The position numbers were made by a program, and so were the translations under genes. A stretch of DNA of 9,027 nt from Clostridiales bacterium. Lineage in GTDB: Bacteria > Bacillota > Clostridia > Oscillospirales > Oscillospiraceae. A model generated the notes under the pieces. The model saw only the letters and a list, made by a program, of their open reading frames with translations, ran no database searches and had not been told where the DNA came from. Positions 1 through 4,587 of this stretch are shown in pieces; the first letter of the stretch is position 1; each line of letters opens with the position of its first letter. The stretch lies in the NCBI GenBank assembly GCA_004551945.1, contig SFPN01000048.1:1-9027 (forward strand), written 5' to 3'.

Positions 1-96
1 GCCGTTCTTGTCGTGGGCATCCTTCATCTCGCCCAGGTAGTAGGTGTAAACACCAGTGTCCTGGTTGTAGTCGATGTGGGTCAGGATGCCGGTGTC
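1..96. repeat. 96-bp terminal direct repeat, left copy
   Basis: Identical over all 96 bases to 8932-9027. It encodes residues 217-248 of the SLH protein on the minus strand. It makes the contig formally circular at 8,931 bp. Confidence 0.97.
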
Positions 97-744
97 GGTA
101 GCAGCGCCGAACACCTTGCTCAGCAGGGTCTTGCCGCGGCCCAGGTCAACGTTCAGAGCGTTCCAGATCATCTGGGCAGCGTCGTCACGGGACAGAGCAA
201 CGGACACGTCCACGTCTTCCAGGCCAGCATACAGACCAACCTTGGCGGCCTTGGTGTTGACGTTCAGAGCCCAGGCGTCACCCAGGAAGCCTTCGTCTTC
301 TGCGTCGTAGCCCAGAGCCACCAGCAGCATCTTAGCCAGCTGGGTGCCGGTCAGGTTAGCAGCGGGAGCGAAGCGGCCGCCGCCAACGCCTGCCACGATG
401 CCTTCCACGGAGCAGAACTCAACATACTTGTTGGCCCATGCGGAGGAAGAATCGGTCAGCACGTCGGTGTAGCTGGAAGTAGCCACATCCTTGACAGCGT
501 CCTTACCGCCGTTGACCATCACGCTGATCAGCTTTGCAGCCTGTGCACGGGTGATGTTCTTTTCGGGGTGGTAGTTGCCGTCTTCGAAGCCGTCGATGAT
601 GCCAAGTGCTACGCACATGTCAACGGCCTCTGCGTTCTCGATCTTATCCTGATCGCCGAACGCTGCGCCTGCGCCCACGACCATAATGCTGAGCATCATA
701 GCCAGGCAGAGCACCAGGCTCAGAACCTTCTTCAGGTTTCTCAT
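1..744 (-). CDS. S-layer homology (SLH) domain surface protein, N-terminal part (3' end cut by window edge)
   Basis: This is the start of a secreted cell-surface protein. The ATG at 744-742 follows AAAGGAGG by 9 nt, a strong ribosome binding site. Residues 1-28 are a signal peptide (MRNLKK, then a hydrophobic core, ending GAGAA). SLH-like repeats follow at about 29-80 (GIIDGFEDGNYHPEKNITRA, a TRAE-type motif read as TRAQ), 92-145 (YTDVL, GRFAPAANLTGTQ) and a more divergent third at about 155-199 (LSRDDAAQMIWNAL). Three SLH repeats normally bind pyruvylated secondary cell-wall polymer and anchor the protein outside the cell. The frame stays open to base 1 (248 codons). Its last 32 codons are identical to the first 32 of the partial gene at the right end, so both may be one gene of 966 residues or two near-identical paralogues. 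The SLH assignment is firm; the role of the whole protein is inferred. Confidence 0.9.
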   Translation of the reverse strand, partial: MRNLKKVLSLVLCLAMMLSIMVVGAGAAFGDQDKIENAEAVDMCVALGIIDGFEDGNYHPEKNITRAQAAKLISVMVNGGKDAVKDVATSSYTDVLTDSSSAWANKYVEFCSVEGIVAGVGGGRFAPAANLTGTQLAKMLLVALGYDAEDEGFLGDAWALNVNTKAAKVGLYAGLEDVDVSVALSRDDAAQMIWNALNVDLGRGKTLLSKVFGAATDTGILTHIDYNQDTGVYTYYLGEMKDAHDKNG

Positions 745-863
745 AGAGGTTTGCCTCCTTTAAAATTTTTTGAACCCCTCCTCGTCTGCCATCCCGGCAC
801 ACATACCGTGGCATGCCGTAGCAGTATCTGCGTCGGACGCAGAAGCGGAGTTGTCCTGGCTTT

Positions 864-892
864 ACTATACGAAACTTTCTTCCATTTGTAAA
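864..892 (-). promoter_or_regulatory. Sigma-A promoter and leader of the SLH gene
   Basis: On the minus strand TTTACA (892-887) and TATAGT (869-864) are 17 bp apart, one mismatch from consensus in each box. Transcription would start near 857, giving a leader of about 110 nt. The leader contains an 8-bp inverted repeat around one base (827-843, TCTGCGTC/GACGCAGA) and a second small inverted repeat (CGGCA 795-799 with TGCCG 814-818). A long structured leader is common for highly expressed S-layer genes, where it may stabilise the mRNA; that role is inferred here. Confidence 0.8.
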
Positions 893-927
893 GCGACCCT
901 TGTTTTTTGTAACACAACGGTAATAAA

Positions 928-948
928 GTTACAATTTGGTTACAATTT
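928..948 (-). repeat. Two 10-bp direct repeats upstream of the SLH promoter
   Basis: GTTACAATTT occurs at 928-937 and again at 939-948 (11-bp period, one helical turn). The repeats lie about 36-56 bp upstream of the SLH -35 box, on the same face of the helix. They could be an A/T-rich upstream promoter element or a regulator site. No regulator can be named from the sequence. Confidence 0.5.
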
Positions 949-987
949 CTTCTCACCCTGCCCCCATGAAAAACCGCCGCCGCGCAG

Positions 988-1016
988 TTGACAAACAGCG
1001 CAGCGGCGGGTATACT
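988..1016 (+). promoter_or_regulatory. Near-consensus promoter of antisense RNA 1
   Basis: TTGACA (988-993) and TATACT (1011-1016) are separated by exactly 17 bp, an almost perfect sigma-A promoter. It reads toward the 3' end of the minus-strand small toxin gene and has no ORF with a ribosome binding site in front of it. The strong promoter and absence of a gene fit an antisense RNA. Confidence 0.85.
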
Positions 1017-1021
1017 ATAGG

Positions 1022-1109
1022 CAGAGGGGTGCCGGTCCGTGATTGGCCCTCAGGTTATCGTTTTAGAATAGTAACCGTCTGGGTTGCAGCCAGGCGGTTA
1101 CTTCTTTTT
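1022..1109 (+). ncRNA. Antisense RNA 1, putative type I antitoxin (about 88 nt)
   Basis: This short transcript is bounded by the promoter at 988-1016 and the intrinsic terminator at 1071-1109. It is transcribed convergently to the 35-residue hydrophobic peptide and covers that gene's last four codons and its whole 3' untranslated region, as expected for a cis-encoded type I antitoxin. The core GCCGGTC...GATTGGCCCT (1031-1050) recurs exactly 400 bp downstream in a second RNA unit. I know the arrangement (holin-like toxin, convergent antisense RNA, AACCGCCTGG-type terminator) as a recurrent one in Firmicutes. The start point (about 1021-1024) is estimated from the -10 box. Repression of the toxin is inferred. 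Confidence 0.68.
1071..1109 (+). terminator. Intrinsic terminator of antisense RNA 1
   Basis: GTAACCGTCTGG (1071-1082) pairs with CCAGGCGGTTAC (1090-1101), 12 bp with one G-U pair and a 7-nt loop, followed by TTCTTTTT. The 3' arm contains the toxin stop codon on the other strand, so the hairpin sits exactly where the two convergent transcripts overlap. Confidence 0.85.
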
Positions 1110-1205
1110 ATCATGTCTGTCAGAGTCATCCCGAAAAAGCGAGACGAGGGCGATTATCACAAGGATAATCTGACAAACCTCGGATACCGTCAGTGTGACC
1201 GTCAT
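1098..1205 (-). CDS. Holin-like small hydrophobic toxin peptide, putative type I toxin (35 aa)
   Basis: This 36-codon gene is short enough to be missed by routine gene calling. The ATG at 1205-1203 follows AAAGGGGG by 7 nt. The peptide starts MTVTLTVSEV, has a single hydrophobic segment at about residues 11-24 (CQIILVIIALVSLF), and ends in a highly charged tail (RDDSDRHDKKK, residues 25-35). That layout matches small holin-like type I toxins of Firmicutes (the Hol_Tox-like peptides), which act at the cytoplasmic membrane. Support comes from context: a near-consensus promoter fires an antisense RNA into its 3' end, and its Shine-Dalgarno lies in a hairpin. It could instead be a harmless small membrane peptide. 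Toxicity is inferred from family resemblance and layout, not shown. Confidence 0.72.
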   Translation of the reverse strand: MTVTLTVSEVCQIILVIIALVSLFRDDSDRHDKKK

Positions 1206-1270
1206 ACCCGCACCCCCTTTCACAAGGGGGCAAAAGAAGGTTTCACCCCCTATGGATCAGAGGGCCAACC
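1206..1270 (-). promoter_or_regulatory. Toxin mRNA leader with Shine-Dalgarno-sequestering switch
   Basis: The minus-strand leader holds AGGGGGTG twice: as the Shine-Dalgarno (1218-1211) and upstream (1251-1244). Between them lies CCCCCTT (1230-1224). That segment can form a 7-bp hairpin with the Shine-Dalgarno (AAGGGGG, 1219-1213; loop GTGA), hiding it, or a 6-bp hairpin with the upstream copy, freeing it. Further upstream GGTTGGCCCTC (1270-1260) can pair with the mRNA's own 3' region, GAGGGCCAATC (1051-1041), through 11 bp including one G-U. Sequestered ribosome sites and long-range 5'-3' pairing are established traits of type I toxin mRNAs; use of these elements here is inferred. Confidence 0.55.
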
Positions 1271-1313
1271 ACCTGTCCTTGACCGGCGAACCTCGCCGCC
1301 GTACAGCATGTTG

Positions 1314-1342
1314 ACTGTACCATAATTCGACACTTTCTGCAA
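1314..1342 (-). promoter_or_regulatory. Weak putative promoter of the toxin gene
   Basis: On the minus strand TTGCAG (1342-1337) and TACAGT (1319-1314) are 17 bp apart, with TGG directly before the -10 box (extended -10). The boxes are much poorer than those of the antisense RNA, the usual imbalance in type I systems. It would give a leader of about 100 nt. The first 25 bases upstream (GGTTTTTCGC...ACTTGC on the minus strand) recur before the toxin-less second unit at about 1560-1590. Confidence 0.45.
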
Positions 1343-1370
1343 GTCCACCCCGCGAAAAACCGCCCCGCAG

Positions 1371-1399
1371 TTGACAAACTTTGCGCCGGCGGATATACT
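1371..1399 (+). promoter_or_regulatory. Near-consensus promoter of antisense RNA 2
   Basis: TTGACA (1371-1376) and TATACT (1394-1399) with a 17-bp spacer have the same boxes, spacing and flanks (GTTGACAAAC, TATACTATA) as the promoter at 988-1016. The two are clearly related by duplication. Confidence 0.85.
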
Positions 1400-1405
1400 A
1401 TACAA

Positions 1406-1505
1406 ATGAATCTACTACAGACAAAGAGGCGCCGGTCTGGGATTGGCCCTTGTGTGATTTACGGAGCAGTAACCGCCTGGGCGCCAGCCAGGCGGTTCTT
1501 TTTTT
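1406..1505 (+). ncRNA. Antisense RNA 2, orphan antitoxin-like RNA (about 100 nt)
   Basis: This is a second copy of the antitoxin unit. It shares GCCGGTCTGGGATTGGCCCT (1431-1450), 400 bp after the matching core of copy 1, and ends at an equivalent terminator. Its 5' part is about 17 nt longer. On the opposite strand the toxin should end over 1498-1515. Only a His-Asp-Lys-Lys-like remnant is left, with no stop at the expected place and no hydrophobic segment upstream. The copy is therefore either a decayed duplicate or a solitary antitoxin that could still act in trans on the neighbouring toxin mRNA; both are inference. Confidence 0.62.
1471..1505 (+). terminator. Intrinsic terminator of antisense RNA 2
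   Basis: AACCGCCTGG (1471-1480) and CCAGGCGGTT (1488-1497) form a perfect 10-bp stem with a 7-nt loop, followed by CTTTTTTT. The stem is nearly the same sequence as the copy-1 terminator. Confidence 0.88.
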
Positions 1506-1524
1506 ATCGTGTTGACAAACTTCA

Positions 1525-1564
1525 TTGCTGTTCGACAGTTCCGATGGCTGTTCGACAACCTTCG
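1525..1564. repeat. Two tandem repeats with 20-bp period (GCTGTTCGACA)
   Basis: GCTGTTCGACA is present at 1527-1537 and 1547-1557. TTCGACA also occurs at 1327-1333, in the corresponding place of the toxin promoter region of copy 1. The segment lies where the second toxin gene should be, between antisense RNA 2 and the GAPDH terminator. It may be debris from the tandem duplication; no function can be assigned. Confidence 0.5.
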
Positions 1565-1580
1565 CAAGTACACCGGAGCG

Positions 1581-1621
1581 AAAAACCAGCCGCCCAGGGT
1601 GTTTGCCCCGGACGGCTGGTT
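1581..1621 (-). terminator. Intrinsic terminator of the GAPDH gene
   Basis: On the minus strand AACCAGCCGTCCGGGG (1621-1606) pairs with CCCTGGGCGGCTGGTT (1599-1584) through 16 bp including two G-U pairs, 6-nt loop, then TTTTT. It begins 36 bp past the GAPDH stop codon. Confidence 0.88.
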
Positions 1622-1657
1622 TCATCGCTCACGATACGTATAATGACTGCTTCCCGC

Positions 1658-2671
1658 TTACTGGTGATCCACCTGGTACATATACTCCAGCAGATCCACG
1701 GTTTTGGCGGAGTAACCGGCCTCGTTGTCGTACCAGGCCACCACCTTCACAAAGTGGTCGTTGAGGGAAATGCCCGCCTTGGCGTCGAAGATGGCGGTGT
1801 GGCGGTCGCCCAGGAAGTCGGTGGAGACCACGGCCTCGTCGGTGTAGTCCAGAATCCCCTTCATGGGGCCTTCCGCAGCGGCCTTCATGGCAGCGCAGAT
1901 CTGGTCGTAGGTTGCGGGGGTCTCCAGCTCGGCGGTCAGGTCCACCACGGAGACGTCCAGGGTGGGCACCCGCAGGGACATGCCGGTGAGCTTGCCGGAC
2001 AGGTCGGGGATGACCTTGCCCACGGCCTTGGCCGCGCCGGTGGTGGAGGGGATGATGTTGCCGGAAGCGGCCCGGCCGCCTCTCCAGTCCTTCTTGGAGG
2101 TGCCGTCCACGGTCTTCTGGCTGCCGGTGATGGAGTGGACGGTGGTCATGAGACCTTCCTTGATGCCGAAGGCGTCGTGGAGGACCTTGGCCACGGGAGC
2201 CAGGCAGTTGGTGGTGCAGGAGGCGTTGGAAACGAAGTCCATGCTCTTGTCATAGGATGTGTTGTTCACGCCCATGACGAACATGGGGGTGTCGTCCTTG
2301 GAGGGGGCGGTGAGGAGAACCTTTTTGGCGCCGCCCTCCAGGTGGCCCTTCATCTTGGCGGCGGTGGTGAACTTGCCGGTGCTCTCGATGATATATTCCG
2401 CGCCGACGGAACCCCAGGGGATCTCGTTGGGCTCCTCGCAGTGGAACACGCGGATGCGGCGGCCGTTGACGATCAGGTCGTCGCCCTCCCAGCTGACCTC
2501 GCCCTGGAACCGGCCGTGGACGCTGTCGTACTTTAACAAATATGCCATGTAGTCGGGGGTCTGGCTGTGACTGTTGATACCGACGAACTCGATGTCCGGG
2601 CGCTCCACACCCAGACGAAGCACTAAACGGCCAATGCGGCCAAATCCATTGATGCCGACTTTCATACCCAT
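1658..2671 (-). CDS. gap: Glyceraldehyde-3-phosphate dehydrogenase (type I, phosphorylating)
   Basis: Glycolytic enzyme that converts glyceraldehyde-3-phosphate, phosphate and NAD(P)+ to 1,3-bisphosphoglycerate in the cytoplasm; normally a homotetramer. The 337-residue length is normal. Residues 5-15 are the Rossmann signature VGINGFGRIGR. Cys152 in SNASCTTNC is the catalytic thiolate and His179 in MTTVHSIT the general base. WYDNEAGYS near the C-terminus is also conserved. I chose the ATG at 2671 (MGMKVGING), 11 nt after AAAGGA; ATG 2665 and TTG 2680 are worse placed. Two positions that usually specify NAD+ look altered: Ser34 stands where an Asp follows Asn in most NAD enzymes, and Thr191 stands where Pro is usual. 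The gene is monocistronic, with its own terminator; no other glycolytic gene is adjacent. Identity is certain, cofactor preference open. Confidence 0.97.
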   Translation of the reverse strand: MGMKVGINGFGRIGRLVLRLGVERPDIEFVGINSHSQTPDYMAYLLKYDSVHGRFQGEVSWEGDDLIVNGRRIRVFHCEEPNEIPWGSVGAEYIIESTGKFTTAAKMKGHLEGGAKKVLLTAPSKDDTPMFVMGVNNTSYDKSMDFVSNASCTTNCLAPVAKVLHDAFGIKEGLMTTVHSITGSQKTVDGTSKKDWRGGRAASGNIIPSTTGAAKAVGKVIPDLSGKLTGMSLRVPTLDVSVVDLTAELETPATYDQICAAMKAAAEGPMKGILDYTDEAVVSTDFLGDRHTAIFDAKAGISLNDHFVKVVAWYDNEAGYSAKTVDLLEYMYQVDHQ

Positions 2672-2747
2672 GTTTACCAAAGTCCTTTCCCTTTGTTATG
2701 ATCTTTTGATTTCTGCACGCCGGATAAGAACCAGCATAGTTGGTTTT

Positions 2748-2783
2748 ATTATACTCCAGTTTTCCCAGGGATGGAAGTCCCTG
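2748..2783 (-). promoter_or_regulatory. GAPDH promoter region with overlapping inverted repeat
   Basis: A perfect -10 box TATAAT (2753-2748, minus strand) lies about 77 bp upstream of the GAPDH start. The -35 box is poor: TTCCAT at 17-bp spacing. Exactly there sits a perfect inverted repeat, CAGGGA (2766-2771) and TCCCTG (2778-2783), 6-bp arms with a 6-bp centre. A palindrome over a weak -35 is a typical place for a regulator. Firmicutes often control gapA with the sugar-phosphate-sensing repressor CggR, but this site does not clearly match its operator and no cggR is in the window. Confidence 0.6.
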
Positions 2784-2808
2784 CCCACAAAATTTCCTGG
2801 AATCAAAC

Positions 2809-2874
2809 GACAAAATTTGACAAAATTCTTGTTATTTCTTCCAGAATTTGATAAACTAAAAACTACCAGTTTAT
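2809..2874. repeat. AT-rich intergenic repeats between GAPDH and the sensor gene
   Basis: GACAAAATTT (2809-2818) is followed directly by GACAAAATTC (2819-2828), a 10-bp tandem repeat. ATAAACT (2851-2857) and AGTTTAT (2868-2874) form a 7-bp inverted repeat with a 10-bp spacer. These lie between the divergently transcribed GAPDH and sensor genes and probably contain the sensor promoter. TTGACA at 2817-2822 has no good -10 at the right distance, so I do not assign a promoter. Confidence 0.4.
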
Positions 2875-2933
2875 GACGGAAAATTCCCGGCTGTTCCGGG
2901 TATCCTAATCCTATTTTCCAAGGAGTTGAAGCT

Positions 2934-4004
2934 ATGGATCCGATCACTTCCCGCCTGGAACCGCTGTTCGGCAGCTTCCCTGAGGCTGTTGTCTTTCTGT
3001 CCTGCGGCCAGGCCGTGTATGCCAACGAAACCGGGGCCCAGCTGCTGCAAAGCCAGTCCTGCCCCATGGACCTGCTCTTCGCCATGGCGGAGCACCCCGG
3101 CGGGTCCATGGAGATCGCCCTGGGCCAGGAGAGCTACCGGGTCACCGTGTCCCCCTTCGACAGCGGCGACCTGCTGATTCTGCGTCCCCTGCCCAAGGCA
3201 GAGGAGAAACGGCACCCCTTCTCCAATTCCGTTTACCGGATGCGGGAGTGCCTGTCCAACCTGAACGCCGTCCAGTGGCGGATGCGGCGGGTGCTGGAGG
3301 AGAAAAAAATGTCCGGGGACCTGACCCAGGACCTGGCCAACCAGAGCCGCCTGATCTACCAGATGCTGCGGCTGACCCGGCAGGCGGAGCTCACCCAGGA
3401 GCTCAACGACAAGACCTTCCCCCGGGAGGAGGGCTTCGACCTGGCCCTGGTCTGCCAGGGCATGGCCGAGGAGACCGCCTGGCTGGCGGACCTGGCCGGG
3501 GTGCAGTTTACCTACGCCAGCAACGTGAAGAACCTGGCCTTCCAGGGGAGCAAGTCCCTGCTGACCCAGATGCTGCTGGCCCTGGTGTCCAACGGCGTCC
3601 GGGCCGCCGGCAAGGACGGCACCGTGGAGATGAAGCTCCACGCAGAGAGCGGCCGGTGCGTCATCTCCCTGCGGGACAGCGGGGTGGGCATCCCCGAGGA
3701 CCGGCTGGCCACCCTGTTTTCCGGGGAGGCCCCGGAGGAGATCCCCCGCCCCGGCGAGGGCGCGGGGCTGGGGCTGTACAACGCCCAGCGGATCGCCGCC
3801 CTCCACGGGGGCGTGCTGGTGGCCCAGAGCGGCCAGGACGGCGGCGCCAGCCTGGTGGTGTCCCTGCCCATCGTGCCCCCGGCCAGCGTCCCGGCCCGGA
3901 ACAACCCCGGTTACGACAACCTGGGGGGCTACTCACCCGTGCTCATCGAGCTGAGCGACGTGCTGCCCTGGCAGGCCTTCGTGCCCAGCAACAAGGACGA
4001 ATAA
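2934..4004 (+). CDS. PAS-HATPase sensor protein, histidine-kinase-like but without a recognisable H-box
   Basis: A soluble 356-residue signalling protein with no membrane segment. Residues about 14-82 look like a PAS sensor (FPEAVVFLSCGQAVYANETG). Residues 92-160 are helical, as in the dimerisation domain of histidine kinases. Residues about 205-315 form a GHKL ATPase: N-box Asn220 (LVSNGVRAA), G1 box DSGVGIP (248-254) and G2 box GEGAGLGLYNAQ (274-285). ATP binding should be intact. The helical region shows no H-E/D-x-R-x-P phosphoacceptor motif; its only histidine is His94 (RHPFSN), in an unusual context. A tail of about 40 residues follows the ATPase domain. No response regulator is adjacent. 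The ATG is 8 nt after AAGGAG. It may be an orphan kinase, a phosphatase-only or a pseudokinase regulator; the output is unknown. Confidence 0.8.
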   Translation: MDPITSRLEPLFGSFPEAVVFLSCGQAVYANETGAQLLQSQSCPMDLLFAMAEHPGGSMEIALGQESYRVTVSPFDSGDLLILRPLPKAEEKRHPFSNSVYRMRECLSNLNAVQWRMRRVLEEKKMSGDLTQDLANQSRLIYQMLRLTRQAELTQELNDKTFPREEGFDLALVCQGMAEETAWLADLAGVQFTYASNVKNLAFQGSKSLLTQMLLALVSNGVRAAGKDGTVEMKLHAESGRCVISLRDSGVGIPEDRLATLFSGEAPEEIPRPGEGAGLGLYNAQRIAALHGGVLVAQSGQDGGASLVVSLPIVPPASVPARNNPGYDNLGGYSPVLIELSDVLPWQAFVPSNKDE

Positions 4005-4007
4005 CGC

Positions 4008-4040
4008 AAAAAAAGAGCGCCCCTCGCGGGCGCTTTTTTC
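4008..4040. terminator. Terminator after the sensor gene
   Basis: AGCGCCC (4016-4022) and GGGCGCT (4028-4034) form a 7-bp GC stem with a 5-nt loop, flanked by seven A on the left and TTTTTT on the right. It should stop transcription from the sensor gene, whose stop codon is only about 10 bp upstream, and could work in both directions. Confidence 0.85.
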
Positions 4041-4056
4041 GTTCTCGAAAAGCCTC
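4016..4056 (+). repeat. 41-bp direct repeat, copy 1
   Basis: The terminator hairpin plus TTTTTTCGTTCTCG(A)AAAGCCTC recurs at 4218-4258 with a single mismatch (A/G), 202 bp downstream. Retention of non-hairpin flank makes chance or simple terminator convergence unlikely and points to duplication or a dispersed palindromic element. Confidence 0.8.
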
Positions 4057-4062
4057 GTAGAG

Positions 4063-4213
4063 TTTCGCCGCCGCAACGGCGAAAAAGAGCCAAATTATTT
4101 TTCCGGCGGCATGTACGCCGGAAAAATTCTTCTCGGCCTGCAAGTGTGCCCCTAGGGCGCGCGCGGCAGGCCGCATCCCCTCCCTGTCGGAAAAGGCTTG
4201 CCTTTTTCGACAG
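4063..4213. other. Array of consecutive perfect hairpins between the 41-bp repeats
   Basis: Four inverted repeats follow each other with short gaps. TTTCGCCG/CGGCGAAA is at 4063-4084. The 11-bp TTTTTCCGGCG/CGCCGGAAAAA is at 4098-4126 with a 7-nt loop. CGGCCTGC/GCAGGCCG (4134-4173) has a nested GTGCCC/GGGCGC. The 14-bp CTGTCGGAAAAGGC/GCCTTTTTCGACAG is at 4184-4213. No credible gene lies here; the minus-strand open frame across it is a product of the repeats. It resembles a composite REP-like element or a structured 3' region. Function is unknown. Confidence 0.6.
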
Positions 4214-4217
4214 TCGC

Positions 4218-4258
4218 AGCGCCCCTCGCGGGCGCTTTTTTCGTTCTCGGAAAGCCTC
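4218..4258 (+). repeat. 41-bp direct repeat, copy 2
   Basis: Second copy of the repeat at 4016-4056, again with a complete AGCGCCC/GGGCGCT hairpin and TTTTTT. No plus-strand gene ends immediately before it, so here the terminator-like hairpin has no obvious client. Confidence 0.8.
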
Positions 4259-4263
4259 AAAAC

Positions 4264-4284
4264 AAAAAACGCCCGGGCCGGGCG
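4264..4284 (-). terminator. Second, back-up terminator of the minus-strand RNA unit
   Basis: On the minus strand CGCCCG (4284-4279) pairs with CGGGCG (4275-4270) around a 3-nt loop and is followed by TTTTTTGTTTT. It lies just past the larger terminator at 4294-4346, so minus-strand transcription meets two terminators in a row. Confidence 0.7.
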
Positions 4285-4293
4285 CAGGAAGGC

Positions 4294-4346
4294 AAAAAAA
4301 TGGTAACCCTTGACTGTTGGACGAACCTTCTCAGTCAAGGGTTACC
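4294..4346 (-). terminator. Strong terminator of the minus-strand RNA unit
   Basis: GGTAACCCTTGACTG and CAGTCAAGGGTTACC (4332-4346 and 4302-4316) form a perfect 15-bp stem with a 15-nt loop. On the minus strand it is followed by A and TTTTTTT. Its 5' arm can alternatively pair with GTTACC near 4543, in the 5' part of the same RNA, so an attenuator-like alternative is conceivable. Confidence 0.88.
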
Positions 4347-4582
4347 GAGCACTCTTATTATCTAACATCAATTTAACCTCTCTTTCTGCAGCGTTCACAG
4401 AACTGACCCAGCTTTTTCTCTTAACTCTGAATTCTGTCCAAAACACTTTGTTCCATCTATATGATCCTCAAAAGTGAGGTAGCTTTCATGTTGGACAAAT
4501 CTCTCAAAAAACCGGTCACAGCAAGCGGATGATTACTTGCCGGTAACATCCCTGTACATTGGACTCACCCTTTCTGTTTCTG
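4294..4582 (-). ncRNA. Putative structured non-coding RNA of about 290 nt
   Basis: A complete transcription unit (promoter 4588-4616, terminator 4294-4346) contains no convincing ORF. The best initiation sites give peptides of only 8-11 codons (for example MLDNKSAR just before the terminator, after GAGAGG). The transcript can form several local helices: GCAAG/CTTGC near 4530-4510; TGTCCAA near 4495 with TTGGACA near 4439, enclosing the hairpin CCTCA/TGAGG; and GTTC/GAAC near 4396. I see no motif of SRP RNA, tmRNA, RNase P RNA or T-box leaders. It could be a divergent 6S RNA, a raiA-type or other unassigned clostridial RNA, or an mRNA for a tiny peptide. The start is estimated from the -10 box. 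Confidence 0.58.
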
Positions 4583-4587
4583 ACTAT

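Noticed and set aside
13..891. Plus-strand open frame of 292 codons over the SLH gene and its leader
   Set aside because: Antisense shadow of a clear SLH protein; no ribosome site, and it runs through the SLH promoter.
936..1325. Plus-strand open frame of 129 codons
   Set aside because: It crosses a promoter, a terminator and the antisense toxin gene, has no ribosome site and no family resemblance.
1525..1564. CRISPR array or LexA operators
   Set aside because: Only two repeat units of 11 bp with a 20-bp period; TTCGACA does not match the Firmicutes LexA box.
1398..1625. Minus-strand open frame of 75 codons over antisense RNA 2
   Set aside because: Its first codons lie in the GAPDH terminator hairpin and the rest in the antisense copy of the RNA terminator; it lacks the hydrophobic segment of the toxin.
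1406..2536. Plus-strand open frame of 376 codons
   Set aside because: Shadow of the GAPDH gene; Gly/Val/His-rich translation typical of the reverse strand of a GC-rich gene.
3943..4338. Minus-strand open frame of 131 codons
   Set aside because: It reads through three terminator-like hairpins and the duplicated 41-bp repeat, and overlaps the sensor gene's end; no ribosome site.
4294..4582. SRP RNA, tmRNA, RNase P RNA or T-box leader
   Set aside because: None of their diagnostic sequences (for example the SRP tetraloop region, the T-box GGTGGNACC) was found by eye; a distant 6S or other RNA cannot be excluded.
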